This document shows positions 1 through 9,506 of a stretch of DNA of 64,000 bases, piece by piece. Source of the stretch: Mesostigma viride (Eukaryota > Streptophyta > Mesostigmatophyceae > Mesostigmatales > Mesostigmataceae). Positions within the stretch are counted from its first letter, which is position 1; every line of letters starts with the position of its first letter. The notes beneath the pieces were generated by a model, which saw nothing but the letters and a program-made list of their open reading frames with translations, was not told the DNA's origin and did not search any database. The position numbers and the translations under genes are program-made. Location: positions 528,001 through 592,000 of the forward strand of contig RPFO01001034.1 in assembly GCA_009746045.1 (NCBI GenBank). The letters run 5' to 3'.

Positions 1-857
1 AAGGGGAAGGGGAAGGGGAAGGGGAAGGGGAAGGGGAAGGGGAAGGGGAAGGGGAAGGGGAAGGGGAAGGGGAAGGGGAAGGGGAAGGGGAAGGGGAAGG
101 GGAAGGGGAAGGGGAAGGGAAGGGGAAGGGGAAGGGGAAGGGGAAGGGGAAGGGGAAGGGGAAGGGGAAGGGGAAGGGGAAGGGGAAGGGGAAGGGGAAG
201 GGGAAGGGGAAGGGGAAGGGGAAGGGAAGGGGAAGGGAAGGGGAAGGGGAAGGGGAAGGGGAAGGGGAAGGGGAAGGGGAAGGGAAGGGGAAGGGGAAGG
301 GGAAGGGGAAGGGGAAGGGAAGGGGAAGGGGAAGGGGAAGGGGAAGGGGAAGGGGAAGGGGAAGGGGAAGGGGAAGGGGAAGGGGAAGGGGAAGGGGAAG
401 GGGAAGGGGAAGGGGAAGGGGAAGGGGAAGGGGAAGGGGAAGGGGAAGGGAAGGGGAAGGGGAAGGGGAAGGGGAAGGGGAAGGGGAAGGGGAAGGGGAA
501 GGGGAAGGGGAAGGGGAAGGGGAAGGGGAAGGGGAAGGGGAAGGGGAAGGGAAGGGAAGGGGAAGGGGAAGGGAAGGGAAGGGGAAGGGGAAGGGGAAGG
601 GAAGGGAAGGGGAAGGGGAAGGGGAAGGGAAGGGGAAGGGGAAGGGGAAGGGGAAGGGGGAGAAGGGTGGGAGGGGGAGGCAGGGGGGGGAAGGGGGGAA
701 GGGGGGGAAGGGGGGAAGGGGGGAAGGGGGGGAAGGGGGGGAAGGGGGGAAGGGGGGAAGGGGGGAAGGGGGGGAAGGGGGGAAGGGGGGGAAGGGGGGG
801 AGGGGGGGGAAGGGGGGGAAAGGGGGGAAGGGGGGGAAGGGGGGGAAGGGGGGGAAG
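1..857. repeat. G-rich purine array: GGGGAA hexamers then GGGGGGAA octamers
   Basis: From the window start to about 660 the sequence is an almost pure GGGGAA hexamer array with occasional GGGAA units. From about 661 it changes to longer GGGGGGAA-type units. There are no pyrimidines in long stretches, so every plus frame is open and the predicted Gly/Arg/Lys proteins have no meaning. Runs of four or more G at 6-8 base spacing could form G-quadruplexes. A second array of the same two-part design lies at 20,925-21,708. The left edge is outside the window. Confidence 0.97.
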
Positions 858-1055
858 GCCAAGGAAAAGGCCAAGGAAAAGGCCAAGGAAAAGGCCAAGG
901 AAAAGGCCAAGGAAAAGGCCAAGGAAAAGGCCAAGGAAGCAGAGGAGCTGAGGGCACAGCTGGACACTCTGGAAAGCCGGCAGAGGGAGTTCGACGCCAG
1001 TATAAGGAAGCTGATGACGGAGGCACAGGAAGCCGCACAAAAGCTGGCGCATTGA
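858..1055 (+). pseudogene. Coiled-coil segment (C-terminal part of an open frame), first piece of the broken kinase/HECT/RZ gene
   Basis: A frame starting in six 12-base repeats (GGCCAAGGAAAA) reads alternating Ala-Lys-Glu-Lys and then a heptad-like segment (EEAEELRAQLDTLESRQ..., ending QKLAH) to TGA at 1053-1055. This is a charged alpha-helical coiled coil. No start is visible because the frame runs back into the stop-free purine array. Directly after the stop a neighbouring frame stays coding-like (EYYPEAAVLPERANRLSKA) towards the kinase. I infer that this was once continuous with the downstream kinase and was separated by an indel. It could instead be the 3' exon of a separate gene. Confidence 0.5.
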
Positions 1056-1056
1056 A

Positions 1057-2265
1057 TACTACCCCGAGGCGGCCGTGTTGCCAGAACGGGCCAATCGGCT
1101 AAGCAAGGCGCTCCCTGGTAGTGCCGGCAAGGGTAGCGATGACACTCATCGACCCTGACTGGTCCCTGGCATGTTTCCGCGACGGCATGGGGCAGCCGTT
1201 GGGAAGTTCCATTAAGGTCAGGGTGGTGGAGGATCGAGAGGGGTGCACGTGGGTGATCAAGGAGCTGTGTCAAGAGAGGGAGCTGAGACGGGAGGGCGGG
1301 CGGTTGCAGGCGTGCAGCACCCGCTGGTGATCCGGCTGGAGCGGATTTTCTTCGACCGAGGCCTGGCCTATCTGCAGATGCCTTACTGCAAGAACGGGAG
1401 CCTGCGCGCCTGGTTCGAACGCATCAAGGCGAGGACCCTGGATGGTCTACCACTGGGCTTGGAGGAGCGCCAGCAGGTGTGGGCGACGAAACGGCAGGTC
1501 TTCCAGGCAGTCGAGTTCATCCACCGCAAGGGGGTGGTCCACCGAGACCTGAAGCCGGAGAACATTCTTCTGCAAGACGATGGCCAAATCGCGCTGTGTG
1601 ACTTTGGCGTCAGCCACGATGTCAGTAGGGCCTTCCAGACCACCCTGGCCACCCAGCTTGGCGGCTTTACAGTGGCCTATGCCGCCCCAGAGGTGCTCAC
1701 TTCCCAGCCGTCGGCCAAGCAGTGGCCCTTTGCGCAGGACATGTGGTCCCTGGGTGTGATGCTGCTGGAGATCCAGACAGGGTCCCTGCCGCCCTGGAAC
1801 GTTGTCGCCGGCCGCCTGGAGGCCAGACAGGGCAGGCGGGTGGCCGTGGATGCCAGCTCGACGGGCGGCCCATCCCAGGGTGATCCCTGGACGTCTGCGT
1901 TGCGGGGTGTGGCATCCAGCCTCCTTCACGTGGACCCTGCCGACCGGCCGTCTGCCAAGGACGCTCTTAGTGACCCGCACAGTTTCCTTGCACGGGACCT
2001 GACGCAGGTGGCAGTGGAGCAGCAGCGGCGCATGCACGCGCTCAGCAGCTTTCTGGAGAGCCTGCATGCGGCGCTGCCCCGTGCGTGTTGCGGGGCGAGC
2101 GCACCTGCTGAAGGTGACCCGGATCTTGACAACCGGCCGCAGCTGGCGCGGGAGGTGCTGGAAGCGTTTCAGGCTGATGGGCTCGACCTCCGGGTGGTGT
2201 TCTCGGTGGAGTGCAGCGGCATAAGGGTCCCCTTGTCCGAGGTGCTGGACCGGTTCTTCCATTGA
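1057..2265 (+). pseudogene. Protein kinase domain, frameshifted
   Basis: This encodes a Ser/Thr-type protein kinase catalytic domain (phosphate transfer from ATP to protein). The N-lobe is read in one frame (about 1121-1320: VRVVED...CTWVIKEL, the Lys being the VAIK lysine). The C-lobe is in another (about 1318-2265): LERIFFDRGLAYLQMPYC hinge, catalytic loop HRDLKPENILL near 1540, DFG within LCDFGVSHD near 1605, APE within AYAAPEVL near 1685, then DMWSLGVMLLEIQTG. All key catalytic residues are present, but at least one frameshift (about 1270-1325) breaks the N-lobe from the C-lobe. No intron of workable size fits there, so a decayed gene is the simplest reading. It continues, again out of frame, into a HECT-like region. 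The family is certain; the function is unknown. Confidence 0.82.
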
Positions 2266-3240
2266 AGCCGTGGTGCTGCCAGACGGTTGGGCTGTTCGAG
2301 CAAGGGCGGGAGGGGCGGGAGGATGTTTTGCCCCCTTCTCAACTGCAGGAAGGTGTGGCGTTTCTGCCCAAGAAGGCGCCACAGCATGCCCAGGCCAACG
2401 AGCAGCACATGAAGAAGCTGAGGGCAATGGGCAAGGCCCTCGCAAAGGCCATCCTCGAGTGCCTGCACTACGCACGTCCCTGTCAGGTTCGCGACCGCCC
2501 TCTGCTGCTTCCTGGTGGGGGACGAACAGCTGGCGGACGCCACGCGATCCTCGCGTTGCCTGGAGCTGATGGCGGAGTTTAACCCGGTTGTGGCTGGACA
2601 GATGCGTGGCGTGCTGGCAATCACCCACGGCAGCGGCCAGGAGCATGCCATGATGGCGTCCATATGCTGACGCGGTGTGCCGCCAAGGACGATTTCGCGA
2701 TCACCGACGCGAACAAGGGGGCGGTGGTCCGGCAGGCGGTGCAACTGCGCCTGTTTGCGGACCGCAGGGAGGAGCTGTGCACCCTGCGTGAGGGGCTCCA
2801 GTCCCTGGACGACCTGATGGCGGACCACCTCAAGCTCATGACGGGCGAGGTCTTGGTCACCCTGTTCTTCGGCCAGGACTACTTGGACGTGGATACAGCG
2901 CTGAACGCGTTTGTGTTCTTAGAGGAATTTTGGGGCGGAGCCGCGAGCAAGGGGCCGCCTGCTGTCAAGGGATGGCTGCAGCGCTTCATCCGGGAGGTCT
3001 CGGAGACAGGGCTGCGGCTGCTGTGCCTGCGGGCACTGGGCAGCGTCGATGCCTTGCAATCCGGCCACAAGTGCTTGGTGCTGCCCGGTGGGAAGGAGCG
3101 GGAGCTTCCTGCGTTTGAAAGGGAGACGGGCTGCATGTACATGCCGGAGGGGTGCCCGGACTTCAATGCTTTCCAAGCGAGGATGCACCGCGCGCTGCGG
3201 GCGGGGGAGTATATGGCGTCCGAACCGGTGCCCAGCAGGA
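2266..3240 (+). pseudogene. HECT-like ubiquitin ligase region, frameshifted
   Basis: Three successive frames read as one protein. At about 2270-2475 it reads EGVAFLPKK...MKKLRAMGKALAKAILECLHYARP. At 2476-2670 it reads VPVRFATALCCFLVGDEQLAD... At about 2670-3240 it reads FAITDANKGAVVRQAVQLRL...LREGLQSL...LKLMTGEVLVTLFFGQDYLDV...CLVLPGGKERELPAFERETGCMYMPEGCPDF. The order and spacing match the HECT fold: the FxxxGRxxGxAI...PVPF helix-loop of the N-lobe, the N(K/E)xxxV...L...REGF...LF..EL..L..G segment, then a Leu-Pro-(x)n-Thr-x-Cys segment near the C terminus that would hold the catalytic Cys (TGCMYMPE). The active-site spacing is not canonical, so I call it HECT-like. The breaks at about 2266, 2475, 2670 and 3240 argue for a pseudogene. 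Confidence 0.5.
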
Positions 3241-3445
3241 GGAGACTCAGGAGAGGCTGGCCAGGGAGGAGATGGATGCGGTGGTGGGTGCCATGAGGGG
3301 GCAGGTGCGGGCGGGAGGGTGGTATCGCTGCCCCAACGGTCACCCCTATGCCATCGGGGATTGTGGTGGCGCCATGGTGGAGGCCAGGTGCCCTGTTTGC
3401 GGGGCAGGTATTCAGTGGTGGCCGGCAGCACCGGTTTCGGGGTGA
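3241..3445 (+). pseudogene. RZ-type zinc finger (RNF213/ZNFX1-like), last piece of the broken gene
   Basis: The frame that opens at 3152 carries AREEMDAVVGAMRGQ and then WYRCPNGHPYAIGDCGG followed by ARCPVCGAGIQ, ending at TGA 3443-3445. The Cys-Pro-Asn-Gly-His...Cys-Gly-Gly...Cys-Pro-x-Cys pattern is that of the RZ-type zinc finger known from RNF213 and ZNFX1, where it binds Zn and supports ubiquitin transfer. All four Zn ligands are intact. It is out of frame with the HECT-like part just upstream (frame change near 3240), which otherwise reads into it without a gap. I infer one ancestral protein: coiled coil, kinase, HECT-like, RZ. Confidence 0.8.
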
Positions 3446-4019
3446 CAACCAGAATGCTCTGGACATTGATGGTGCTGCTGCACCTGCCTGGAACTGATGC
3501 ACTTGGTCGCTACTGCTTGACTCATCGAATCGCCAGCTCGTTCAGCCGCTTGATGGTTTACTTGGCAACAAAGTCATGTGCTGCATTTTGCAGGCTAGTT
3601 GGATGACTGTGTGTGATGTTATCATCCGCAACGACATCCCGATATGAAGTCAGGTCGGTCTTCAAATGGTCAATTACGTTTTCATTGATTGTTTAGTCGA
3701 TTGAAGATTATGCAAGAATTCTGCGTTCAAACATCAATCGCATGCATGGGGCCGGCCGCGCGTCGATTCTTCCATGGCGGGCCAGCAGATGCATCAATCC
3801 TTTGGATTTAGAAGGAACACGCGGCGTACATACTAGCTGTGTCATATCGGCATAAATCTTCAATAGAATGGGGGCAGGGGGGATGGAGTGCCGTCCGTAC
3901 CTAACTTACTCGTCTTGTGGGACAATGACGGATGCTGCGGCCCATATCGCTATATGTCTGGCATGCCCTGTGTTTCCTCAGATCGAACATGCCAGGTGCG
4001 TCCTGTCATTCATATTGCG

Positions 4020-4560
4020 CCGTGCAAGTCCCCCACAATAGCGTAAGGGGCCGGGCTCGTCTGTCATCCTTCATAATCATCCTGCCAATTCCCTTGCAAG
4101 TCATCAGCCCCCAGATCACAGATACCTACATCCCCGGGAGCAGCTGCTCGCGGGCGCACAAGACCATAATACAGCCCATATGATGGCACATGACACTACC
4201 TAGTCTGTGGGCGTGTGACCGCGTATGGCGTACATAGCGATTCGGGCCGTGGTGCCCACAACCCTGTAATTAGGACCTAGATAGCTTACATCATCCATTC
4301 CATCCCATGTTCCCCTCCCGGCCACTTCAGGAGGACTTATGCTCACGTGACGCAGTCACGTGTCTATAATTAATTAAAATGGCATGATAGCGTAAGGGGC
4401 CGGCCGGGCTCATCCGTCATCCTTCATAATCATCCTGCCAACTCCCTTGCAAGTCGATCATCAGCCCTCAGATCACAGATACCTACATCCTCGGGAGCCT
4501 GCTCGCGGGCACAAGACCATAATTCAGCCCATAGGATGGCACATGACACTACGTCCGTTC
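4020..4560 (+). repeat. Direct duplication, about 170 bp, two copies about 190 bp apart
   Basis: The segment from about 4033 (ATAGCGTAAGGGGCCGG...) to about 4195 (GATGGCACATGACACTAC) recurs at about 4385-4555 with scattered substitutions and small indels. The intervening about 190 bp holds the CACGTGAC hairpin. Neither copy has a supported reading frame. It may be the repeated terminus of a non-autonomous element, but no terminal inverted repeats or target duplication were found. Confidence 0.85.
4331..4362. repeat. Dispersed hairpin repeat, copy 1 (CACGTGAC-GCA-GTCACGTG)
   Basis: AGGACTTATGCT is followed at 4344-4362 by a perfect 8-bp stem (CACGTGAC / GTCACGTG) with a 3-base loop. Related copies lie at 22,161-22,195 (inverted, with a compensated stem) and 28,203-28,292 (both orientations). 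Confidence 0.75.
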
Positions 4561-5023
4561 AATTAACTAATTAATTAATGACACTACGTACCTAGCCTAT
4601 TGCGAAGAGCCGTAGTTGACCACCTAGACGCCCACGGCAACGGGCAGTCCAGGTGAGGACAAAATGCCCTGGCTGGACTGGCTTTTTGCCAGCTAGCTAG
4701 GTATCTGATGAACATCTCCTCCTTGTCTGTGCGGGTTGGGCCGGGCCAGCATATGAAAGCGGCCGTGCTTACAAAACAATTATATGATTAGGGTCATAAG
4801 TATTGATCCTCAGATGGAAAATAAATAAATAAATAAATAAAGGAACTCATATGGAAGTGCTTCTGTCTGAGAAAACACCCAACCACCGGCACACGACTTC
4901 AGATAAGGCTGAAGCAGAAGAGCTGTTGCTGGTATTGACAACGAAGCACATATCCTTAAAGGAAAATGTCATGCTTATAGCTATTGCAAGCCTAAACCAA
5001 CAACCAAGACCCTTTCACAAATG

Positions 5024-8000
5024 TCACCACTGCCAGGACTTGCCTACTTCTCTACGCGACAAACTCTCCTTCCAATCAGAGGGTCGCGCACCCTCCGACC
5101 CCGACCCCCAGCCCGAACCATCCCCCTCCACCCCCCCGGTGCTATCCGTCCACGCCGCAGCCCCTTTCTCCAGCAAATCATCAAAGTCCCCTGCCCAAAT
5201 GCCCCTCCTCTTCACCTCCTGCTTGCGCCCGCCACTTCGCTTGGCCCCCTGTCCTGCCTCCATCCCTGCATTGCTCCCTCCTGGACCTACCCAACTGGAT
5301 GCACTTTGAGTGACCCCTCCGAAGCTAGCCGGATGCACATCCCACCCGCCCATGCTGCCATACGCGTCCTCCACCCAGTCCACCACGCTGGGCTTTGGGC
5401 CAACTTCCCTCCAGTCCCCCTCCACCATGCCTTCCCCTTGATGCCCCCCTACCGCGCTTCCAACCGCGGGATTGCCCGATGGCCCGATGTAAGGCCCACT
5501 ATTAGACCTCAGCGGTGGAGACCGCAAGTCCGAAGACCCGATAAGTACCTTGCCCGGTGACCCAGTCAGGGACAAGGTTGAGGTGGCATTCAGCCCCAAC
5601 AGCTCCAGCACCGAGCCCTTATGCTGCCCCCTTGCACGATCCAATGACTTGGACAAGATCGCGGCCTTGCGACGCCCCACCGCCGCCTCCGGCTGCAACG
5701 GCGTCGCGATATCCAGACTCTCCAGCGTCCCATTCCGCTCCAACGCCGCCGCGAGTGCCCTTGCCCCACGACCTTCCACCTGGTTTCCTGCTAATGCCAG
5801 CGACCGCAGCGTCCGATTCCTCACCAATGCCTTCGCGAGAAGAAGCACGCCCTCGTCGCCAAAGGAAGCATTCCGGGCCAGGTCTAGATGAACCAGGGAC
5901 GCGTTCGCCGCCAGCATGTCGGCAATCGCCTCGACACCGGCGGCACCGATCGTGTTACCGGCGAGTGACAGGTGGCGCAGCGCGCGGTTGGTGGCGAGCG
6001 CGGTGGCTAGCTGGCGCGCCATGTCATCGCTAATCAGACAGTGCTCCAGGGACAAGGCGCGGAGACCCACGGCGACACCGTTACTGCTGTCATCCTCGCC
6101 TCCTCTGTTCAAGCCCCCATATTCGTCCCCTCCGAACAAGCCACCCTCTTCAATGCCTACATGGAAACCAAAAGCACCTCTTGCAAGTGTCAATCCGTCA
6201 GCAACCATCGGGGAGGCCCCTGCCACGGAATTCCCTGCTGGATAGCCCCCCATTGAATAGCCCCCCCTTGAATAGCCCGCCGTTGAATAGTCCCCCGTTG
6301 AATAAGGGCCCGCCGTTGAATAGTCCCCCGTTGAATTAGGCCCCGCCGCATCCCCCCTCCCCAAAAGCACAGGCATCCCTTGCGACAAGGGTCTGCCTTC
6401 ACCCGCAACCCCTCCATGAGTTACATCATGGTCATGATAACCACTATAAATGTCATGGCCATGACCTCTCACAGACTGATCCCTGGGGGAAGCCGCACGG
6501 GAACTCACCAGTGATAATTCCTGCGCCCGCGACGCCCAGGGAGACGCCATGTGTGAATGCCTGGGGGATGGTTCCAGCATCTGCTGAGACGCCGTTAACA
6601 CCGCGTTAGGCGCCGGCGGTGGCAAACCCATGAACCCCCTCTGCGGCGCAAGCGCAGGCTGCTGTATGAAGCCACCCTGCTGGAGCGACACTGGTGGCGG
6701 CCCCGACCCCGCCGGCTGTTCCACCAACGCCGCTTCTAGCGCTCGTACGCCCTTCCCCCCTGGCCTGCTGCCCGACAAATCCAGCTCCGCCAGGTGGCGA
6801 TTCATGAGCAGTGCTGACACCAGCTCGGAGAAGCCCAGGGATCCCACCTTGCAGCTGGACAGGGACAGTCGCCGAAGCGCGCGATTGGTGAAGAGGGCCT
6901 CGGCGAGCGCCACGGCGCCATCGCAGCGTATGGGGTTGCGGGATAATGCCAGCGAACGCAATGAGGTGTTGTGGGGGAGTGCGTCCGCGAGAGCGCCCGC
7001 GCCCCGGGGACCGATGTTGTTGCCCGAGAGTAGGAGGTGGGCGAGAGCGGAGCGCGCAACAAGTCCGGGCGCTGGGCTGGCATGACCTGAAACTGGTCCA
7101 GGCGCTTGGGTGGGTCCAAGCATACCCATGCCCACCGCCGTGCCCATCCCATGTTTCACATGCCCATGCCCGCCAACTGGCACCAAGTTTCCAGCCGGTC
7201 CAGCACCGCCTGCATGGCCGTGCCCGCCACTGGATACCGTGCCGTCAACTAGCCCGCGTGTGTCAGCATATCCATACCCCCCGTGGTCGGAGGGACCGAC
7301 CGCATGGGCGCGAGACAGGGCACCTGAATGGCCCTGACTGGCCCGCATGACCGCGGTGACGCGGTCCCAGTTTGACCGCTCCCGCGCGCGCCCAAACGCC
7401 CGCGCGCCCCGCGCGCCCATCACCAGCCCCTGTCGCCACGCGTCCGCCGCTAAGGAGCCCGGAGGAGACGGCGACGCAAACGACCCAGAGTAGGAGAGGG
7501 CCGCGCCCCGGGCCCCTGCCAGGGCGTCCGCCAGGTGCTCCGCCCCGTCATCTCCCAGCAGGTTGTCGGAGAGGTCCAGGTAGGCCAGGGGGCGGGCCAG
7601 GGGATGGGAAAGCAGTTGCAAGTGGATGGGGGTGGGGGTGGCTGGGGTGATGGGCTGCAGGGCCTGGTGAGGCTCCTGTGGCGGTGGCGGGTGAGGGTGC
7701 GGATGGGCCATGCCACCCTTATCAAGGCGACGATGCAAACCTTGCCGATGGTCCGATCCTTGCATAACGTCCACCGGTGGCCCCTCCCCCAACCCTTGCG
7801 CTCGCTGCTGCCTGCTGAGCGCTTTCTGCGGGATGCCGGATGATGCTTGCTGCCGCAGGCTGGACCGCTGTTGCTGGATGCTGGATGCTTGCATCTGCAG
7901 ACACCATCGCGCCTGCTGCTCCCCCTGCGTCCGTATGAGCGACGCCAGCGCACGAGCCCCCTCCGGCCCCACGCAGTTCCCTGCAAGGCCCAGCCCCTGT

Positions 8001-9506
8001 AACCCCAGCATGCGCGGCGCGTCTGCGATCGCCTCGGCCAGCATTACCACGCCGCGGTCCAGCAGGTCGTTCCTGTCAGCGGAGCGATTGGAGGGGGGCG
8101 AGGGGGGTGCTCCCATTAGGCGCATGGGATGCACCCCTTAGAGGATTAAAACCAACAAATCCCGCCCCATCTGCCCCGTGGCCCCTTTCTAGCCCCTGAC
8201 CCCTTTCTACTCCCTGAACACCTTCTGAGGTTAGTTTCCTGTGGGAGACTTGGGGTGTGTGCTCATTTAGAGGGGAAGGATGCACCGAAGGGGCCCCGGT
8301 AGACAGGGGTGATGCCTCGTCGGTTCCATTTGAAGAACGAGAAGATGTTGAAGGGACATCAGACCGCAGATTAGGGATGCCAGTAGAACTCGGCTGCGCA
8401 ACATCCCCCCCTCTGAAGGCATCGGGTTCTGTGATCCCCCCCCAAAGAGAGGAACCAGCAGAATCCGCTACCTTTGACAGGGGCGATGCCGATGGTGGGT
8501 GCCATGCCTGCTGGGGGGATGACTGCAACTGGCCAGCAGAAAGGGATGCGTAGGTGCCAGCAGAAGGGTATGATGACCCAGATGCCTCTGTGATCGTTCC
8601 CTTGTGTGTTGCCGGCATGTCCGCGGGACGACCGCGCGAGATCACGCGCGCCAGTAGCCGGCCACCACGTGTCGTGATCCCAGTGGACCGGAGCGCCAGG
8701 TGGCGCAAGCTCGGGTGATCCAGAGCGGATGCCAGCATGGCCTCTGCGCCGCTGTCACCGAGCTGGTTGCCGTCCAGTGTCAAGGACACGAGGCTCGGGC
8801 ACTGGGAGAGGTGGGAGGCCAGCCGCCGCGCCTGCTCTCGGCCCATGCCCGTGCCAGCGAGGGTTAAGTCTTGCAGTTGAGCGTGGGGGTCGACGTGCCG
8901 GCTGGCAGAGGAAAGTGCTTGGAGGAGGTCGACCAGTGCCGAGCCTCGCATGTCCTGGCAACTCAGGTTGAGAGAGGGCAGGGCGAGCGCGCCGGAGCCG
9001 AGCGCCCGGAACAAGGGGGACAACGCGGACGACGAGCGGAGGTGCGCATATGCGCTGGAGAAGACGGGGATGGTAGCCGTGCCGTGCAGGGTGCCCAGGT
9101 TTAACCGGCGAAGGCGGAGCGCTGGTTTCTCCCCGAGCAACAGGGGCAGCAGCTCCGCAAACATGGCGTCTGATCCCATGAAGGTGACATCCCAGCCGGC
9201 TTGGCGCGGAAGGTTGCCAGAATTGGGCCCGTTGCCCTGCCTTTTATCGATGGCAAGTAGCCTCCGAACGTCCGCCATGGTTGTCAGAGTAACCGGTTTT
9301 TCCCAAGGAGGCCTACCCGCTGCTCCAAGAGATGCGTCGCCTTCAGGATAAAACGCGTGGTGGAGATTTCCAGTGTCCCTGAGCCCACTGTAACAACGCC
9401 CTGCGTATAGGCGGACGTCGCCGTTGAGGCCCAACCGGCCCCGGGAATTCGAGATAGCCCGCAGCAGCCATGACGATGCGCGCGTTCTTCTCATTGCTCC
9501 CTGCAT
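5024..9506 (-). CDS. Leucine-rich repeat (RNI/NLRC3-type) protein, two exons, possible mitochondrial presequence
   Basis: Exon 1 runs from ATG at 9506 down to 8222. An 85-base GT-AG intron follows (8221-8137; donor GTGTTC, acceptor CTAAG). Exon 2 runs 8136-5024. The splice keeps phase 1 and fuses two long open frames into about 1465 residues. I chose 9506 because the frame's first codon at 9521 is TTG. Residues 1-40 are Arg/Ser-rich and without acidic residues until the first Asp, like a mitochondrial targeting peptide. LRRs of the ribonuclease-inhibitor type (LxxLxLxxNxIGxxGAxALAxAL) occur in exon 1 (LVSLTLDGNQLGDSGAEAM) and in two blocks of exon 2 (LAHLLLSGNNIGPRGAGAL; LRHLSLAGNTIGAAGVEAI). 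Low-complexity linkers separate them, including YSTGDYSTAG-type repeats near 6200-6350. LRRs bind proteins; no catalytic domain is visible. The frame is intact, so this is probably a working host gene. The partner is unknown. Confidence 0.85.

Larger units (their letters stand above)
3446..5023. other. Intergenic region between the kinase pseudogene and the LRR gene
   Basis: No convincing coding region. It contains the direct duplication at about 4020-4190/4380-4555, a CACGTGAC hairpin at 4344-4362, short TTAATTAA tracts near 4370 and 4565, and an AAATAAATAAATAAATAAAT run near 4816-4841. Confidence 0.7.

Noticed and set aside
667-951. 94-residue Gly/Arg frame (GGRGGKGG...RPRKRPRK)
   Set aside because: Repeat translation from a GTG; the coding-like frame there is the Ala-Lys-Glu-Lys one.
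1447-2646. 399-residue minus-strand frame over the kinase
   Set aside because: Antisense shadow of GC-rich coding sequence; no domain, while the plus strand has all kinase motifs.
6630-8141. Plus-strand frames over the LRR gene
   Set aside because: Antisense shadows of the LRR exons.
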